Assembly (NCBI GenBank): GCA_902584995.1
Contig: CACICF010000003.1
Span: 35,064 to 99,063, forward strand
Direction: 5' to 3'
DNA: 64,000 nt
DNA from: an uncultured Pelagibacteraceae bacterium
GTDB taxonomy: Bacteria > Pseudomonadota > Alphaproteobacteria > Pelagibacterales > Pelagibacteraceae
The number at the start of each line of letters is the position of its first letter. Within the stretch, counting starts at the first letter, position 1. Below are positions 8,003-16,928 of this stretch, piece by piece. The notes beneath the pieces were generated by a model. It searched no databases. It was given only the letters and a program-made list of their open reading frames with translations, and was not told where the DNA came from. The position numbers and the translations under genes were made by a program.

Positions 8003-9193
8003 ATGCAAAGTTTTAAACTTAACGAAACTGATATTCTATCCAATCAAGATTGGACGTTTCCGACTAATATTGCATATGGCCCAGGCAGATTGAAAGAAAT
8101 AGGTGGTATATGTAATAATTTGGATATTAAAAACCCTTTGATCGTTACAGATAAAGGAAGCACAAAATTATCATTTATTGTAAATTTACAAAATTATTTA
8201 AAAAGTTCTGATGTAAAATCAGATCTATTTTTTGATATATCTCCAAATCCAAGAGAAGATGAAGTTTCAAATGGTGTTAGTAAATTTAAAGATGGAAACC
8301 ATGATGCTATAATTGCAATCGGTGGAGGCAGTGCCATGGATGGAGGAAAATTAATTTGCCTCACAGCAAACAATGACGTTCCCTTAAGAGATTTTGAGTT
8401 TGAATTAACTCCGCCTATAATTAGCAAGGATAATCCATTCCCAAAAATTATAACTATTCCAACAACTGCTGGAACTGGAGCTGAAACAGAAATTTCAGCT
8501 ATGGTTACTTATTTAAAAGAAGGCATGAAATTTTGTATGTGGCATCCAGATGTTAGACCTTCCTTAGCATTGTTAGATCCAGAACTAACTATTGGATTGC
8601 CAGCAAATTTAACGGCATGGACTGGCGCAGATGCTTTAATCCATGGTATAGAGGGTTATTGTGTTCCTGGTTTCAATCCAATGTGTGATGGTGCAGCGTT
8701 AGAGGGATTGTCATTAATATCAAAATCTTTAGTCACAGCTGTAGAAGATCCTAGCAATATAGTTGCAAGAGGTGGAATGCATGTTGGATCTTGTTTAGCA
8801 GGAATTTCTTTTTTAAAAGGTTTAGGATTAGTACATGCTATTGCTCATATGGTTGGAGCCGAATACAATACTCATCACGGACTAACGAATGCAATAATAT
8901 TACCTGTAGTTTTAAAATATAATCTACCAGGTATGGAAGAAAAAGTTAAAAGAATGTCTGAAGCAATGCAATTTAAAGATCATTCTGTAGATGCATTTAT
9001 ATCAAACATTGAAAACATTCTTGATAGAATTAAAATTCCAAAAAGTTTAAGCGAAATTGGAGTCCCAGAGGATTGTGTTGATAGAATTGCTGAAAAATCA
9101 ATGAAAGATCAAGCCTATGGACAAAATCCTAGAAAAGCAACTTTAGAAGAAATAAAGGAAATTACTCTAGCATCCATTAAAAAAGCTAGATAA
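8003..9193 (+). CDS. Iron-containing alcohol dehydrogenase
   Basis: Group III (Fe-dependent) NAD(P)-linked alcohol dehydrogenase of 396 aa, full length for the family. The nucleotide-binding motif is GGGSAMD at 107-113, followed by the family segment TTAGTGAE. The four metal ligands are visible as D210 and H214 (GADALIH), H278 (GLVHAIAH) and H292 (NTHHGL). It oxidises an alcohol or reduces an aldehyde in the cytosol; the particular substrate is unknown. It opens a plus-strand operon with an amidase (12 nt downstream), a DMT transporter and a homocysteine methyltransferase. A TATACT box at 7986-7991 lies only 11 nt from the ATG, so the leader would be very short. Confidence 0.88.
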   Translation: MQSFKLNETDILSNQDWTFPTNIAYGPGRLKEIGGICNNLDIKNPLIVTDKGSTKLSFIVNLQNYLKSSDVKSDLFFDISPNPREDEVSNGVSKFKDGNHDAIIAIGGGSAMDGGKLICLTANNDVPLRDFEFELTPPIISKDNPFPKIITIPTTAGTGAETEISAMVTYLKEGMKFCMWHPDVRPSLALLDPELTIGLPANLTAWTGADALIHGIEGYCVPGFNPMCDGAALEGLSLISKSLVTAVEDPSNIVARGGMHVGSCLAGISFLKGLGLVHAIAHMVGAEYNTHHGLTNAIILPVVLKYNLPGMEEKVKRMSEAMQFKDHSVDAFISNIENILDRIKIPKSLSEIGVPEDCVDRIAEKSMKDQAYGQNPRKATLEEIKEITLASIKKAR

Positions 9194-9205
9194 TAGTAAA
9201 TTCTC

Positions 9206-10624
9206 ATGCTTGAAAATAAATCAGTTAAAGAAATTATTTCTTTAATTAAGAAAAAGGATGTTTCAGTAAAAGAAATAGTTGGCTTATATTTTGAAAGAAT
9301 AAAAAAATTTAATTCATCTTTGAATGCTATTGTTTCAATTAAGGATGAAGAAGAAATAATTAAAGAAGCTGAGATTAAGGACAAAAATTTTGACGAAAAT
9401 AAGCCGTTATTTGGTTTACCTCTTGCCTCTAAAGATTTGCTAGATGTAGTTGGTTTTCCAACCACTTATGGTTTTCCCGGATATAAAGATTATTTTCCAA
9501 AAAAAAATTCTATAATTGTTGATCGTCAAATAGATGCCGGTGGAATAATAATTGGAAAAACAAATACTGCTGAATTAGGAGTGGGCGCTCATACAGCTAA
9601 TAGATTATTTGGAATAACACCAAACATTTATGGAAATAGTCAATCATCAGGTGGATCAAGTGGTGGAGCTGGTGTTGCAGTTGCAGCAAATTTACTACCA
9701 TTTGCTGATGGTACAGATATGATGGGTTCTTGTAGAACACCTGCTGCTTATGCAAATGTCTATGGTTTTAGACCAACACCAGGATTACTTCCCGATTATC
9801 GAACAAATGAAAAAAAGAAAAATCTTCCAGTTATTTCAACACCAGGATGTCTAGCCAGAACACCTGATGATATGTCTATTTTTTTAGATGTCATAGTTGG
9901 AGAACATAAAGAAGATCCAATTTCTTTTAGTTTATATAATTCTTTTAGTGAGGTTAATTTTAGTGACCAGGAATTTTCAAAAATAAAAATTGGATGGTTA
10001 TCTGATATGAATGGTAATTATCAACATGATCCTCAGATAATTGAAATATGTAATAAACAACTTAACAATCTTGAAAAGCATAAAGTTATAATTGAAAACT
10101 TAAAACCAAAAATAGATGCTCATAAATTATGGAATTGCTGGGGAACGTTGAGAGCAAAAAGTATTTATGAGGATATTATTACAATGAATATAAAAGATAT
10201 TAATGAGATGACTCCACAAGCGATATGGGAATACAATAAAGGTATCAAACTTACAGATGAAGATGTAAAATCTGCTCTTAACTCAAGAATTGAATTATCA
10301 AATGATGTAAATAGTTTATTTGGTGATTTTGATTTTTTAGCTTTACCATCTCAACAATCATTTCCTTTTGATAAAAATTTAAGACACCCAGAAAAAATTA
10401 ATGATAAATTAATGGATACTTATCATAGATGGATTGAAATACATATATTTGCTAGTCTTTTTTACTTACCATCAATTTCTTTACCTATTGGTTTTAATAA
10501 AGAGGGATTTCCAATAGGTATTCAAATTATAGCAAAACAAAAAGAAGATTTAAAAGTGATATCTTTTGCAAAAAGATATGAAGAAATTTTTAATTTTTCT
10601 AAAATTAAACCAAAATTAAACTAA
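9206..10624 (+). CDS. Amidase-signature family hydrolase
   Basis: Amidase-signature (GatA-like fold) enzyme of 472 aa with the full Ser-cis-Ser-Lys catalytic set: K76 in PLASKDLLD, the GGSSGG motif at 149-154 holding the cis-Ser, and nucleophile S175 in GTDMMGSCRTPA. In place of the common GGSIR the nucleophile loop reads MGSCR, slightly unusual but with the Ser kept. It should hydrolyse an amide to acid plus ammonia or amine in the cytosol. There is no GatB/GatC nearby and the context is catabolic, so a tRNA amidotransferase role is unlikely. Its stop overlaps the next start by one base (TAATG), implying translational coupling. Confidence 0.87.
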   Translation: MLENKSVKEIISLIKKKDVSVKEIVGLYFERIKKFNSSLNAIVSIKDEEEIIKEAEIKDKNFDENKPLFGLPLASKDLLDVVGFPTTYGFPGYKDYFPKKNSIIVDRQIDAGGIIIGKTNTAELGVGAHTANRLFGITPNIYGNSQSSGGSSGGAGVAVAANLLPFADGTDMMGSCRTPAAYANVYGFRPTPGLLPDYRTNEKKKNLPVISTPGCLARTPDDMSIFLDVIVGEHKEDPISFSLYNSFSEVNFSDQEFSKIKIGWLSDMNGNYQHDPQIIEICNKQLNNLEKHKVIIENLKPKIDAHKLWNCWGTLRAKSIYEDIITMNIKDINEMTPQAIWEYNKGIKLTDEDVKSALNSRIELSNDVNSLFGDFDFLALPSQQSFPFDKNLRHPEKINDKLMDTYHRWIEIHIFASLFYLPSISLPIGFNKEGFPIGIQIIAKQKEDLKVISFAKRYEEIFNFSKIKPKLN

Positions 10625-11517
10625 TGGTCAGACACAAACATCATTTTAAAATAGCTTTTGCATTAGCAATAGCTGCTGGATCATGGGGAGTTTATTGGCT
10701 ACCTCAAAGAATTTTAGAAGATGGGGGACTTACCGGAGGTTGGGGAACAATTTCTCAAATGATGATCGGAATTTTATTACTTACACCCATCTCTTTGTGG
10801 AGAAAGTATAAAGGTCGTACATCTGGTTTAGAAATTCCTTTTGTTGGTTTTTTAACGGGCAGTGGTTTTATATGTTACGCATTAAGTTTCTTGCTTACAG
10901 ATGTTGTACGAGCATTGATCATGTTTTACATGATACCTGTCTGGACGACTATTTTTGAAATATATTTTTTAAAAAAAAGACCAGGTTTAGAAAGAGTTTT
11001 AACTTTAAGCTTAGCACTTGGGGGTTTGTGGGTAGTTTTCAGTCAATCTAATATCATACCATTACCACAAAATGCAGGAGATTGGTTGGCATTACTAGGA
11101 GGTGTACTATTTGGGGCTGGGTTAGTGCGTTTAGAAATTTCCAAAACAGACGGCGTCTTTCCGGTAATCTTTTCTTTCTTCGTTTATGGGACAATATTTA
11201 ATATTTTTGCTGGCTTTATTTTAAAAGATTACTTAGGACCGATGCCACCGATTGAGGCTTTTGTATCAATGTTTACTTTTTTAGTTCTTATTTCAGTATT
11301 TTATTTTATTCCTACCGGAGTAGTTATAATGTGGTCTCCATCTGTTTTAGGTGCAGGCCTTTGTGCAATATTATATTTAAGCGAAATAGTAGTTGGAGTT
11401 ATATCGGCTGGTATTTTAACAGATGAAACATTTGGTTGGAGAGAAGTTGTTGGAAGTACAATGATTGTTGTAGGAGGAGTATTAGCTGTTGTTCTAGCGC
11501 CAAAAGAAGAAAAATAG
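10624..11517 (+). CDS. DMT-superfamily (EamA) transporter
   Basis: Inner-membrane protein of 297 aa with about ten TM segments and two EamA repeats, beginning with a hydrophobic helix containing SWGVYWLPQR. It is translationally coupled to the amidase upstream (TAATG) and abuts the homocysteine methyltransferase downstream (TAG directly followed by ATG), so it belongs to the same pathway. It may move the amide substrate or a product. It is not closely similar by eye to the other two DMT proteins here (7034, 17870), so these look like separate recruitments rather than a tandem family. Confidence 0.85.
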   Translation: MVRHKHHFKIAFALAIAAGSWGVYWLPQRILEDGGLTGGWGTISQMMIGILLLTPISLWRKYKGRTSGLEIPFVGFLTGSGFICYALSFLLTDVVRALIMFYMIPVWTTIFEIYFLKKRPGLERVLTLSLALGGLWVVFSQSNIIPLPQNAGDWLALLGGVLFGAGLVRLEISKTDGVFPVIFSFFVYGTIFNIFAGFILKDYLGPMPPIEAFVSMFTFLVLISVFYFIPTGVVIMWSPSVLGAGLCAILYLSEIVVGVISAGILTDETFGWREVVGSTMIVVGGVLAVVLAPKEEK

Positions 11518-12507
11518 ATGCTCTTTAAAGAAAAGTTTAAATCAAATTCAAAAATATTCTTAGATGGTGGAAATGGGTCTGAGATTGCAAATTTAGGAGG
11601 TGAGATGACACCAGCTTTTTCTGCATTAGCAACAATCTCAGCGCCAGAAATTGTAAGACAAGTTCATGAAAATTTTATGGATGCAGGCTGTGATCTTATT
11701 ACAGCAAACACTTTTAGCACCACAAGACACAATATGAATAGTATTAATAGAGGTGATGAAACAAAAGAGTTTATTGTTAGATCTGTAGAAATAGCTAAGA
11801 AGGCAATTAAGAATAAAGGGAAAGAAAATATAATTGGAATAGCAGGCAGTATGTCGAATTTTTTCTCATTAAAGGAAAATGAATTTGTTCCAGATCCAAA
11901 GTACTTACCTTCATTTAGAGAGGAAGAGAGAAATTATAAAGAGGCTGCTAAAATCTTAAAAGAAGAAGGAGTAGATGTTTTAATTCTAGAAATGATATTA
12001 GATATAGATCACTCAAAAATCTTACTTAACTCTGCATTAGAAACTGGTTTACCTGTTTGGGTTGGATTAAGTTGCTGTATAAGCAAGTTCGATAATAACG
12101 TAATTGGAAGAAATTTTAGAGCTGAAAAAGAAAAATCACTTATTTATGATGAAAGTATATACATAGAGCAACCAAAATTTATTCCTGATGATAAGATTGT
12201 TCTTTTAGATGATATTATGAAATCTCTAACAAATATGGGCGGAGATGTTTATGGTATTATGCATACTTGGCTTGTTGATGCCTTTGATGGATTGAAGGTG
12301 ATTAAAAATAATTGGCAGGGTCCAATTATGTTTTATCCAGAAATACATAAGTTTGATACAAAAACACATAAGGCAATAGTGACCTACACAGAGGATGAAT
12401 TTACTGATGAATGTGGAAAACTAATTGATGACCAAATTCAAATTATTGGAGGATGTTGTGGTGTTACAGATAATCATCTTAAAAAATTAATTTCAAGGTA
12501 TTCTTAA
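11518..12507 (+). CDS. Homocysteine S-methyltransferase family protein
   Basis: Zinc-dependent methyltransferase of 329 aa (BHMT / MmuM / MetH N-domain family) that transfers a methyl group from a sulfonium, betaine or similar donor to homocysteine or a related thiol. The N-terminal FLDGGNGSEI is the family DGG motif. Zinc ligands are expected at C186/C187 (GLSCCI) and the C-terminal pair C313-C314 (GGCCG). It is last in the operon after Fe-alcohol dehydrogenase, amidase and DMT transporter, so the substrate of that operon may carry an S- or N-methyl group; this is inference. A second, diverged member is at 14141-15055. It ends 8 bases from the convergent serine hydrolase. Confidence 0.85.
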   Translation: MLFKEKFKSNSKIFLDGGNGSEIANLGGEMTPAFSALATISAPEIVRQVHENFMDAGCDLITANTFSTTRHNMNSINRGDETKEFIVRSVEIAKKAIKNKGKENIIGIAGSMSNFFSLKENEFVPDPKYLPSFREEERNYKEAAKILKEEGVDVLILEMILDIDHSKILLNSALETGLPVWVGLSCCISKFDNNVIGRNFRAEKEKSLIYDESIYIEQPKFIPDDKIVLLDDIMKSLTNMGGDVYGIMHTWLVDAFDGLKVIKNNWQGPIMFYPEIHKFDTKTHKAIVTYTEDEFTDECGKLIDDQIQIIGGCCGVTDNHLKKLISRYS

Positions 12508-12515
12508 TTTAAATA

Positions 12516-13673
12516 TTAATTATTAACTAAATTTATCAACATATTAATCATATCAACTTTATAACTCTCTTTTGTTGCAGATTTTGTTTCCAATACTGAG
12601 AAAAATGCAGCAACTTTGCCAGTTTTAAAATTTGTTGCTAAAAACTGACCTCCATATCCAGAGTGTCCAATCATGTTGCCAGACACCATTGTTGAATTTG
12701 AGTAATACAAATATTTATTTTTTGATAATTCCATGTATTTAGGTCCTAAATTTTTAATTGTTTTGTCAAAATAAGAAGATGATCCAACTTTTCTATTTCC
12801 AACCCCCATACCTTTTCTAGCAAAAAGCAAACCCATTCTTAAAAAATCCCTAGCAATTAAACAACCACCACCAGACATCCATGGCATCCCATATCTATCA
12901 GAAGCAATATATAAGCCTTCTTCAAAGCCAGCAGCTTCAACTGCAGACAATACCCAATCTCTTAAAGTTCTTCCACTTACCTTTTCTACAATTAATCCCA
13001 CTACATCAGTATTCGCTGATTTATAAAATGCATATTCAGAACTATTTATTAAACTTTTGTTATTAATTTTTTTAATTGAATTTAAATATTCCTCTTGGCT
13101 TAAATGATTTTTTAAATTTTTTGGTAGTCTCCAACCTCCAACTGGCTCATGTAAAAATGAAGAAGAATATGCTTTAGTATAATCTTCGGTATAGGAATTT
13201 ATAATATTCATATTTAAAACATCTTGTATTGTTGCTTCAGCGTAACCACTTCCAATTTTAGGCAAATAATGTGAAACTTTTTTATTCAAATCTATTGATT
13301 TATTTTTAACAAGTTCACCAACAAATAAGTTAATAAACATTTTAGTTATTGACATTATCGTCTGCGGTTGATTTCTTTTGAAATCTTTAGCATATTTTTC
13401 AAATAATATATTTTGACCTTTGCCAACGATTAACGAGCAAAAAGATTTATTTTTGATCATTTTTTTAACCAATGGTATTTTACTAATTTTATTATTAAGT
13501 TTTGACTTTAGTCTTAATACTAGATCAGATCTTAAATAAAGACTGTACCGATTTATTTTATGTAAATTTCTATAACCAAATCTTCTAGTTTTTGGAAGAT
13601 TCCATAAAGCCTTATTATCTTTAATTGTTTCTAACTCAGGATTTTTAACAGAAGATAATTTTTTTATTTTCAA
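12516..13673 (-). CDS. Beta-lactamase-fold serine hydrolase
   Basis: Serine hydrolase of the class C beta-lactamase / 6-aminohexanoate-dimer-hydrolase family, 385 aa. The nucleophile motif SxxK is S108-ITK111, and the later segment FYKSANTDVVGLIVEK corresponds to the region of the catalytic Tyr. There is no signal peptide, which argues against an antibiotic-resistance beta-lactamase and for a cytosolic amide or ester hydrolase. It starts with TTG, whose last bases form the TGA stop of MsrA (TTGA overlap), so it is coupled to msrA. It is the last gene of a seven-gene minus-strand operon beginning at 18733. Confidence 0.8.
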   Translation of the reverse strand: MKIKKLSSVKNPELETIKDNKALWNLPKTRRFGYRNLHKINRYSLYLRSDLVLRLKSKLNNKISKIPLVKKMIKNKSFCSLIVGKGQNILFEKYAKDFKRNQPQTIMSITKMFINLFVGELVKNKSIDLNKKVSHYLPKIGSGYAEATIQDVLNMNIINSYTEDYTKAYSSSFLHEPVGGWRLPKNLKNHLSQEEYLNSIKKINNKSLINSSEYAFYKSANTDVVGLIVEKVSGRTLRDWVLSAVEAAGFEEGLYIASDRYGMPWMSGGGCLIARDFLRMGLLFARKGMGVGNRKVGSSSYFDKTIKNLGPKYMELSKNKYLYYSNSTMVSGNMIGHSGYGGQFLATNFKTGKVAAFFSVLETKSATKESYKVDMINMLINLVNN

Positions 13674-14122
13674 TATTTTAAAGATTTTTTTTGTTCGTAT
13701 TTCTGGTGATATCCTTCTGCTTTACAATAATTTTTTTCCTTGGATATTTTTGTTGATACCTTACCATCCAATTTTTTATTAACTTCGTTTAACACCTTTT
13801 CAGCAATCCTTTTTTCTTCGTCAGTATTATAAAATATTTCTGATCTATATTGAATTCCTACATAAGTACCTTGCCGATTTACTTGAGTAGAGTCGTGCAA
13901 TTCAAAAAATAGGTTGACCATGTCCTCATATGATTTTTCTTTTTCATCATATTGAACTTTTACAACTTCAATATGACCAGTGTCACCCCCGCACACAGCT
14001 TTATAGGTTACATTAGGATCATCACCTCCACAGTAACCACATTCAGTAGAGATTATACCGCTGATACCTTCGTACTTAGTTTCATCCCAGAAACAACCAA
14101 TACCACCAATAAATGTTTTCAT
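13670..14122 (-). CDS. msrA: Peptide methionine sulfoxide reductase MsrA
   Basis: Thioredoxin-dependent reductase of methionine-S-sulfoxide, cytosolic, 150 aa (short for MsrA). The catalytic signature GCFW gives nucleophile C10, and the C-terminal YCKAEGYHQKY supplies a candidate recycling Cys. Family segments are NPxTY-like DPNVTYKAVCGGDTGH and the later RGTYVG-like QGTYVGIQYRS. Two extra cysteines lie in ECGYCGG, where most family members have GYAGG. It is followed by the serine hydrolase through a TTGA overlap and preceded by the methyltransferase at 14141 (18 nt gap). Free methionine sulfoxide or a methylsulfinyl metabolite could be the target here, given the methyl-sulfur neighbours. Confidence 0.87.
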   Translation of the reverse strand: MKTFIGGIGCFWDETKYEGISGIISTECGYCGGDDPNVTYKAVCGGDTGHIEVVKVQYDEKEKSYEDMVNLFFELHDSTQVNRQGTYVGIQYRSEIFYNTDEEKRIAEKVLNEVNKKLDGKVSTKISKEKNYCKAEGYHQKYEQKKSLKY

Positions 14123-14140
14123 TACTTTTTAATTTATACT

Positions 14141-15055
14141 TTAGTTTTTTAAAATTGAAATGGCTTTAATTTCATCAACTCCTATTCCACAACAGCCACC
14201 TATAATTTGAGCTCCATCTTTAATCCACGTTTTTACTTCATTCAAATAATCATCAGGAGTCATATCATCTATAAATCTCCAATGTGGTTTTTCATAATAT
14301 CCTTTATTTGGATACGCTCCTATAACTCCATCAAAATTTTCTCTTGCAGTTTTAATTGCCTTACCTGTGGTTTTAATATCAGAATGAGCTACTAAAATTG
14401 GACCGTTATGAATTTTTTTGAAATTATTTATAGATATTTCAAAATTTTCATAAACATGAGTATCAGAGTCAATTGTGTCATTATATCCAAGCATTATTTG
14501 ATTTTGATCATTCGTTACACATGATACTGACAACCAAACTGGTATATTTATTTTTGTAGAACAGTTTAACATTGTTTCCACAATATCTGCCTGAGAAGAC
14601 ATAGCCTCTAAAATAATTAAATCTACTCCTTCACCTGATAAAATCTTTAATTGTTCATCAAAGCCAGGTATCATTGCTTTTACTCCAAGTTTATAAAAAT
14701 TACCAAAAGTTGAAACGCTTCCAGCAAGAGCAACATCTTTATTTAAATTTTTAATTGCTTCTTTTGCAACTTGAACACTTTTTCTATTAAAATCCTCAAT
14801 CGAGTCTTCGTAACCATACTGTCTCATCGATATAGGTGTAGTACTATATGTATTGGTAGTTATTACATCAGCGCCCGCATTTATATAATCTTCATGAATT
14901 TTTCTTACTAATTCTGGATGATCTACTGAGCATTTTCCGCACCACATTTTTTCATCCATTTTAGCGCCATTCTTTTCTAATTCAGCGCCCATTCCACCAT
15001 CTAAAATAATAGTTTTTTTATTTTCTAATTTTTCATGAATTGCTGAATAAGACAT
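14141..15055 (-). CDS. Homocysteine S-methyltransferase family protein
   Basis: Zinc-dependent S-methyltransferase of 304 aa. I place the start at the ATG at 15053-15055; the longer frame to 15151 would add 32 residues that overlap the upstream VOC gene and do not resemble the family. Visible features are ILDGGMGAEL near 17-26, the mid-protein Cys C179 (SVSCV) and the C-terminal zinc pair C288-C289 (GGCCG). It shares family and motifs with the gene at 11518 but is clearly diverged, so the two probably use different methyl donors. Neighbours are a VOC-fold protein 4 nt upstream and msrA downstream. The donor (betaine, S-methylmethionine, DMSP-like) is not determinable here. Confidence 0.84.
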   Translation of the reverse strand: MSYSAIHEKLENKKTIILDGGMGAELEKNGAKMDEKMWCGKCSVDHPELVRKIHEDYINAGADVITTNTYSTTPISMRQYGYEDSIEDFNRKSVQVAKEAIKNLNKDVALAGSVSTFGNFYKLGVKAMIPGFDEQLKILSGEGVDLIILEAMSSQADIVETMLNCSTKINIPVWLSVSCVTNDQNQIMLGYNDTIDSDTHVYENFEISINNFKKIHNGPILVAHSDIKTTGKAIKTARENFDGVIGAYPNKGYYEKPHWRFIDDMTPDDYLNEVKTWIKDGAQIIGGCCGIGVDEIKAISILKN

Positions 15056-15059
15056 AGTA

Positions 15060-15446
15060 TTATTCCTTGCTATTTGTAAAGGTGCAAATTTTATTTCCAT
15101 CAAGATCACGAACGTAAGAATAATAAACTCCTGATCCCTCTGGTCTTTCACCTCCTGATCCTTCGCTAGTACCTCCAGCTTTTAGTCCTGTTTCGTGAAA
15201 TCTATCAACAATAACTCTTGAAGATGTTATAAATGATATTTGTGTTCCATTTCCAAAAGTTGCTTCTTTTTTATTAAACGGTTTTGTGATGTAAAACTCT
15301 ATTTCGTTTGTATCTTTCTTTCCATATGCAGCATAATCATTCTCTACAGTTTCGTTTCTTGTTAGCCCAATAACTCCCAAAACTTCATCATAAAACTTAA
15401 TGGCAGCATCTAAATTATTTGTACCCACCATTACATAACCAATCAT
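15060..15446 (-). CDS. VOC-fold (glyoxalase/dioxygenase superfamily) protein
   Basis: Small cytosolic protein of 128 aa with the paired beta-alpha-beta-beta-beta repeats of the vicinal-oxygen-chelate fold. The N-terminus reads IGYVMVGTNNLDAAIKFYDEVLG, split here as the typical strand and helix, and the C-terminus has YYSYVRDLDGNKICTF, the usual RDPDGN-like turn. It probably binds a metal and a small substrate; the reaction is unknown. The position between an aldehyde dehydrogenase and a methyltransferase in a seven-gene operon suggests a detoxification or isomerisation step in the same pathway. Confidence 0.82.
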   Translation of the reverse strand: MIGYVMVGTNNLDAAIKFYDEVLGVIGLTRNETVENDYAAYGKKDTNEIEFYITKPFNKKEATFGNGTQISFITSSRVIVDRFHETGLKAGGTSEGSGGERPEGSGVYYSYVRDLDGNKICTFTNSKE

Positions 15447-15476
15447 CTCAACCTCAATTATTTTGAATATAATTTT

Positions 15477-16907
15477 TTAATTCCAACCAGTAATTGCCTT
15501 AACCTCTAGGTATTCAGTAAAACCCCACAGTCCACCCTCTCGACCATTTCCTGATTGCTTAAATCCTCCAAAAGGTGCTCCAGTTTCGGCTCCTTGACCG
15601 TTGATATAGACTGTTCCTGCTCTTACTTTTCTTGCTACTCTTTTTGCTTTTTCTTTATCTTCAGTTTGTAAATAGTTACCTAATCCGTAAGATGTATCAT
15701 TTGTAATTTTTATTGCCTCTTCTTCTGTATCAAATGGAATAATTGAAAGTACTGGACCAAATATTTCTTCTCTAGCAATTTTCATATCGTTGTTGACATC
15801 TGTAAAAATCGTAGGTTTAACAAAATACCCCTTATTAAGACCATTTGGTAGATCGGGCCCGCCGGCAGCAAGAGTTGCACCTTCTTTAATTCCCTCATTA
15901 ATAAGATTAATAACTTTATCATATTGAACTTTGGACACTAAGGGTCCAATGTGATCGCCTTTTTTAGATGCCACGTCTACTTTAATTTTATTTGCTTCAT
16001 CTACAGCTTCTTTTACTGCTCTATCATAAATTGATCTTTGAACTAGCATTCGTGTTGGAGCATCACAAGATTGTCCAGTGTTACTCATTATAGTTCTAAC
16101 TCCATCCCTTACAGCATCCGGATAAGAGTCCTCAAAAACTATATTTCCACCTTTACCGCCAAGTTCAAGCGTGACCTTCTTAATTGTGTCAGCTGCATTT
16201 TTCTGTATCAATTTTCCTGCTCTTGTAGATCCTGTAAACGAGACCATATCAATATCTGGATGACCAGATATATGATTCCCAACTACTTCTCCGTTACCAT
16301 TAACTAAATTGAACACACCTGGAGGAAATCCAGCCTCGTCAATTATTTCCGCAAACAAAACACCTGATACTGGAGCCACTTCTGATGGTTTTAAAATCAT
16401 TGTGCAACCTGCTGCAAGCGCTGGTATAACTTTTAGTACTATTTGGTTCATTGGATAATTCCATGGCGTTATTAATCCGCAAACTCCAATTGGCTCATAT
16501 CTAATTTGATTGTTTGATTTTGGATCAAACTGATGTTCAAAATTAAAATCTTTTAAAATATCTATTACATTTTTAGATATATCTGCCCCCATTTTAGTAT
16601 GTATCTCTGATGCAAAATCTAATGGCGCACCCATTTCCATTGATTGTGCTTCAACCATTTCATCCCATCTTCTATTATAAATTTCACAAAATTTTTCTAA
16701 TAATTTTACTCTCTCTTCTTTCGAGGTTTCTCTCCAGGTTTCAAATGCCGCTTTAGCAGCACTTACAGCTTTATCTGTATCTTCAATTGATCCTAAAGAT
16801 ATTACAGCAAAAGCCTCCTCGGTTGATGGATCAATTACATCAAAATCATTAGGTTTAACCGGTGCAACCCATTTTCCGTTTATATAAAAATTTTTCTTTT
16901 CAATCAT
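15477..16907 (-). CDS. NAD(P)-dependent aldehyde dehydrogenase
   Basis: Cytosolic aldehyde dehydrogenase of 476 aa that converts an aldehyde to the acid. The catalytic Cys is C281 in NTGQSCDAPTRM, the general base E248 in LELGGKGG, the oxyanion Asn N150 in PWNYP, and the cofactor loop FTGSTRAG is intact. It is closely related to the paralogue at 42862-44295, sharing the start MIEKKNFYING and most motifs. Here it pairs with a hydroxyacid-dehydrogenase-like gene 21 nt upstream, as expected of alcohol to aldehyde to acid chemistry. The substrate is unknown. Confidence 0.9.
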   Translation of the reverse strand: MIEKKNFYINGKWVAPVKPNDFDVIDPSTEEAFAVISLGSIEDTDKAVSAAKAAFETWRETSKEERVKLLEKFCEIYNRRWDEMVEAQSMEMGAPLDFASEIHTKMGADISKNVIDILKDFNFEHQFDPKSNNQIRYEPIGVCGLITPWNYPMNQIVLKVIPALAAGCTMILKPSEVAPVSGVLFAEIIDEAGFPPGVFNLVNGNGEVVGNHISGHPDIDMVSFTGSTRAGKLIQKNAADTIKKVTLELGGKGGNIVFEDSYPDAVRDGVRTIMSNTGQSCDAPTRMLVQRSIYDRAVKEAVDEANKIKVDVASKKGDHIGPLVSKVQYDKVINLINEGIKEGATLAAGGPDLPNGLNKGYFVKPTIFTDVNNDMKIAREEIFGPVLSIIPFDTEEEAIKITNDTSYGLGNYLQTEDKEKAKRVARKVRAGTVYINGQGAETGAPFGGFKQSGNGREGGLWGFTEYLEVKAITGWN

Positions 16908-16928
16908 AAATGTACTTTAACACAGAAT

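Noticed and set aside
12516..13673. Antibiotic-resistance beta-lactamase
   Set aside because: There is no signal peptide and the SITK-type active site with this context fits a cytosolic amide hydrolase better.
15056..15059. SAM-type riboswitch for the homocysteine methyltransferases
   Set aside because: Both methyltransferase genes are internal to operons with at most 4 bases of upstream non-coding sequence, so no room for a SAM-V-type aptamer.
15056..15151. 32-residue N-terminal extension of the methyltransferase at 14141
   Set aside because: It overlaps the VOC gene and has no resemblance to the family; an ATG lies at 15053-15055.
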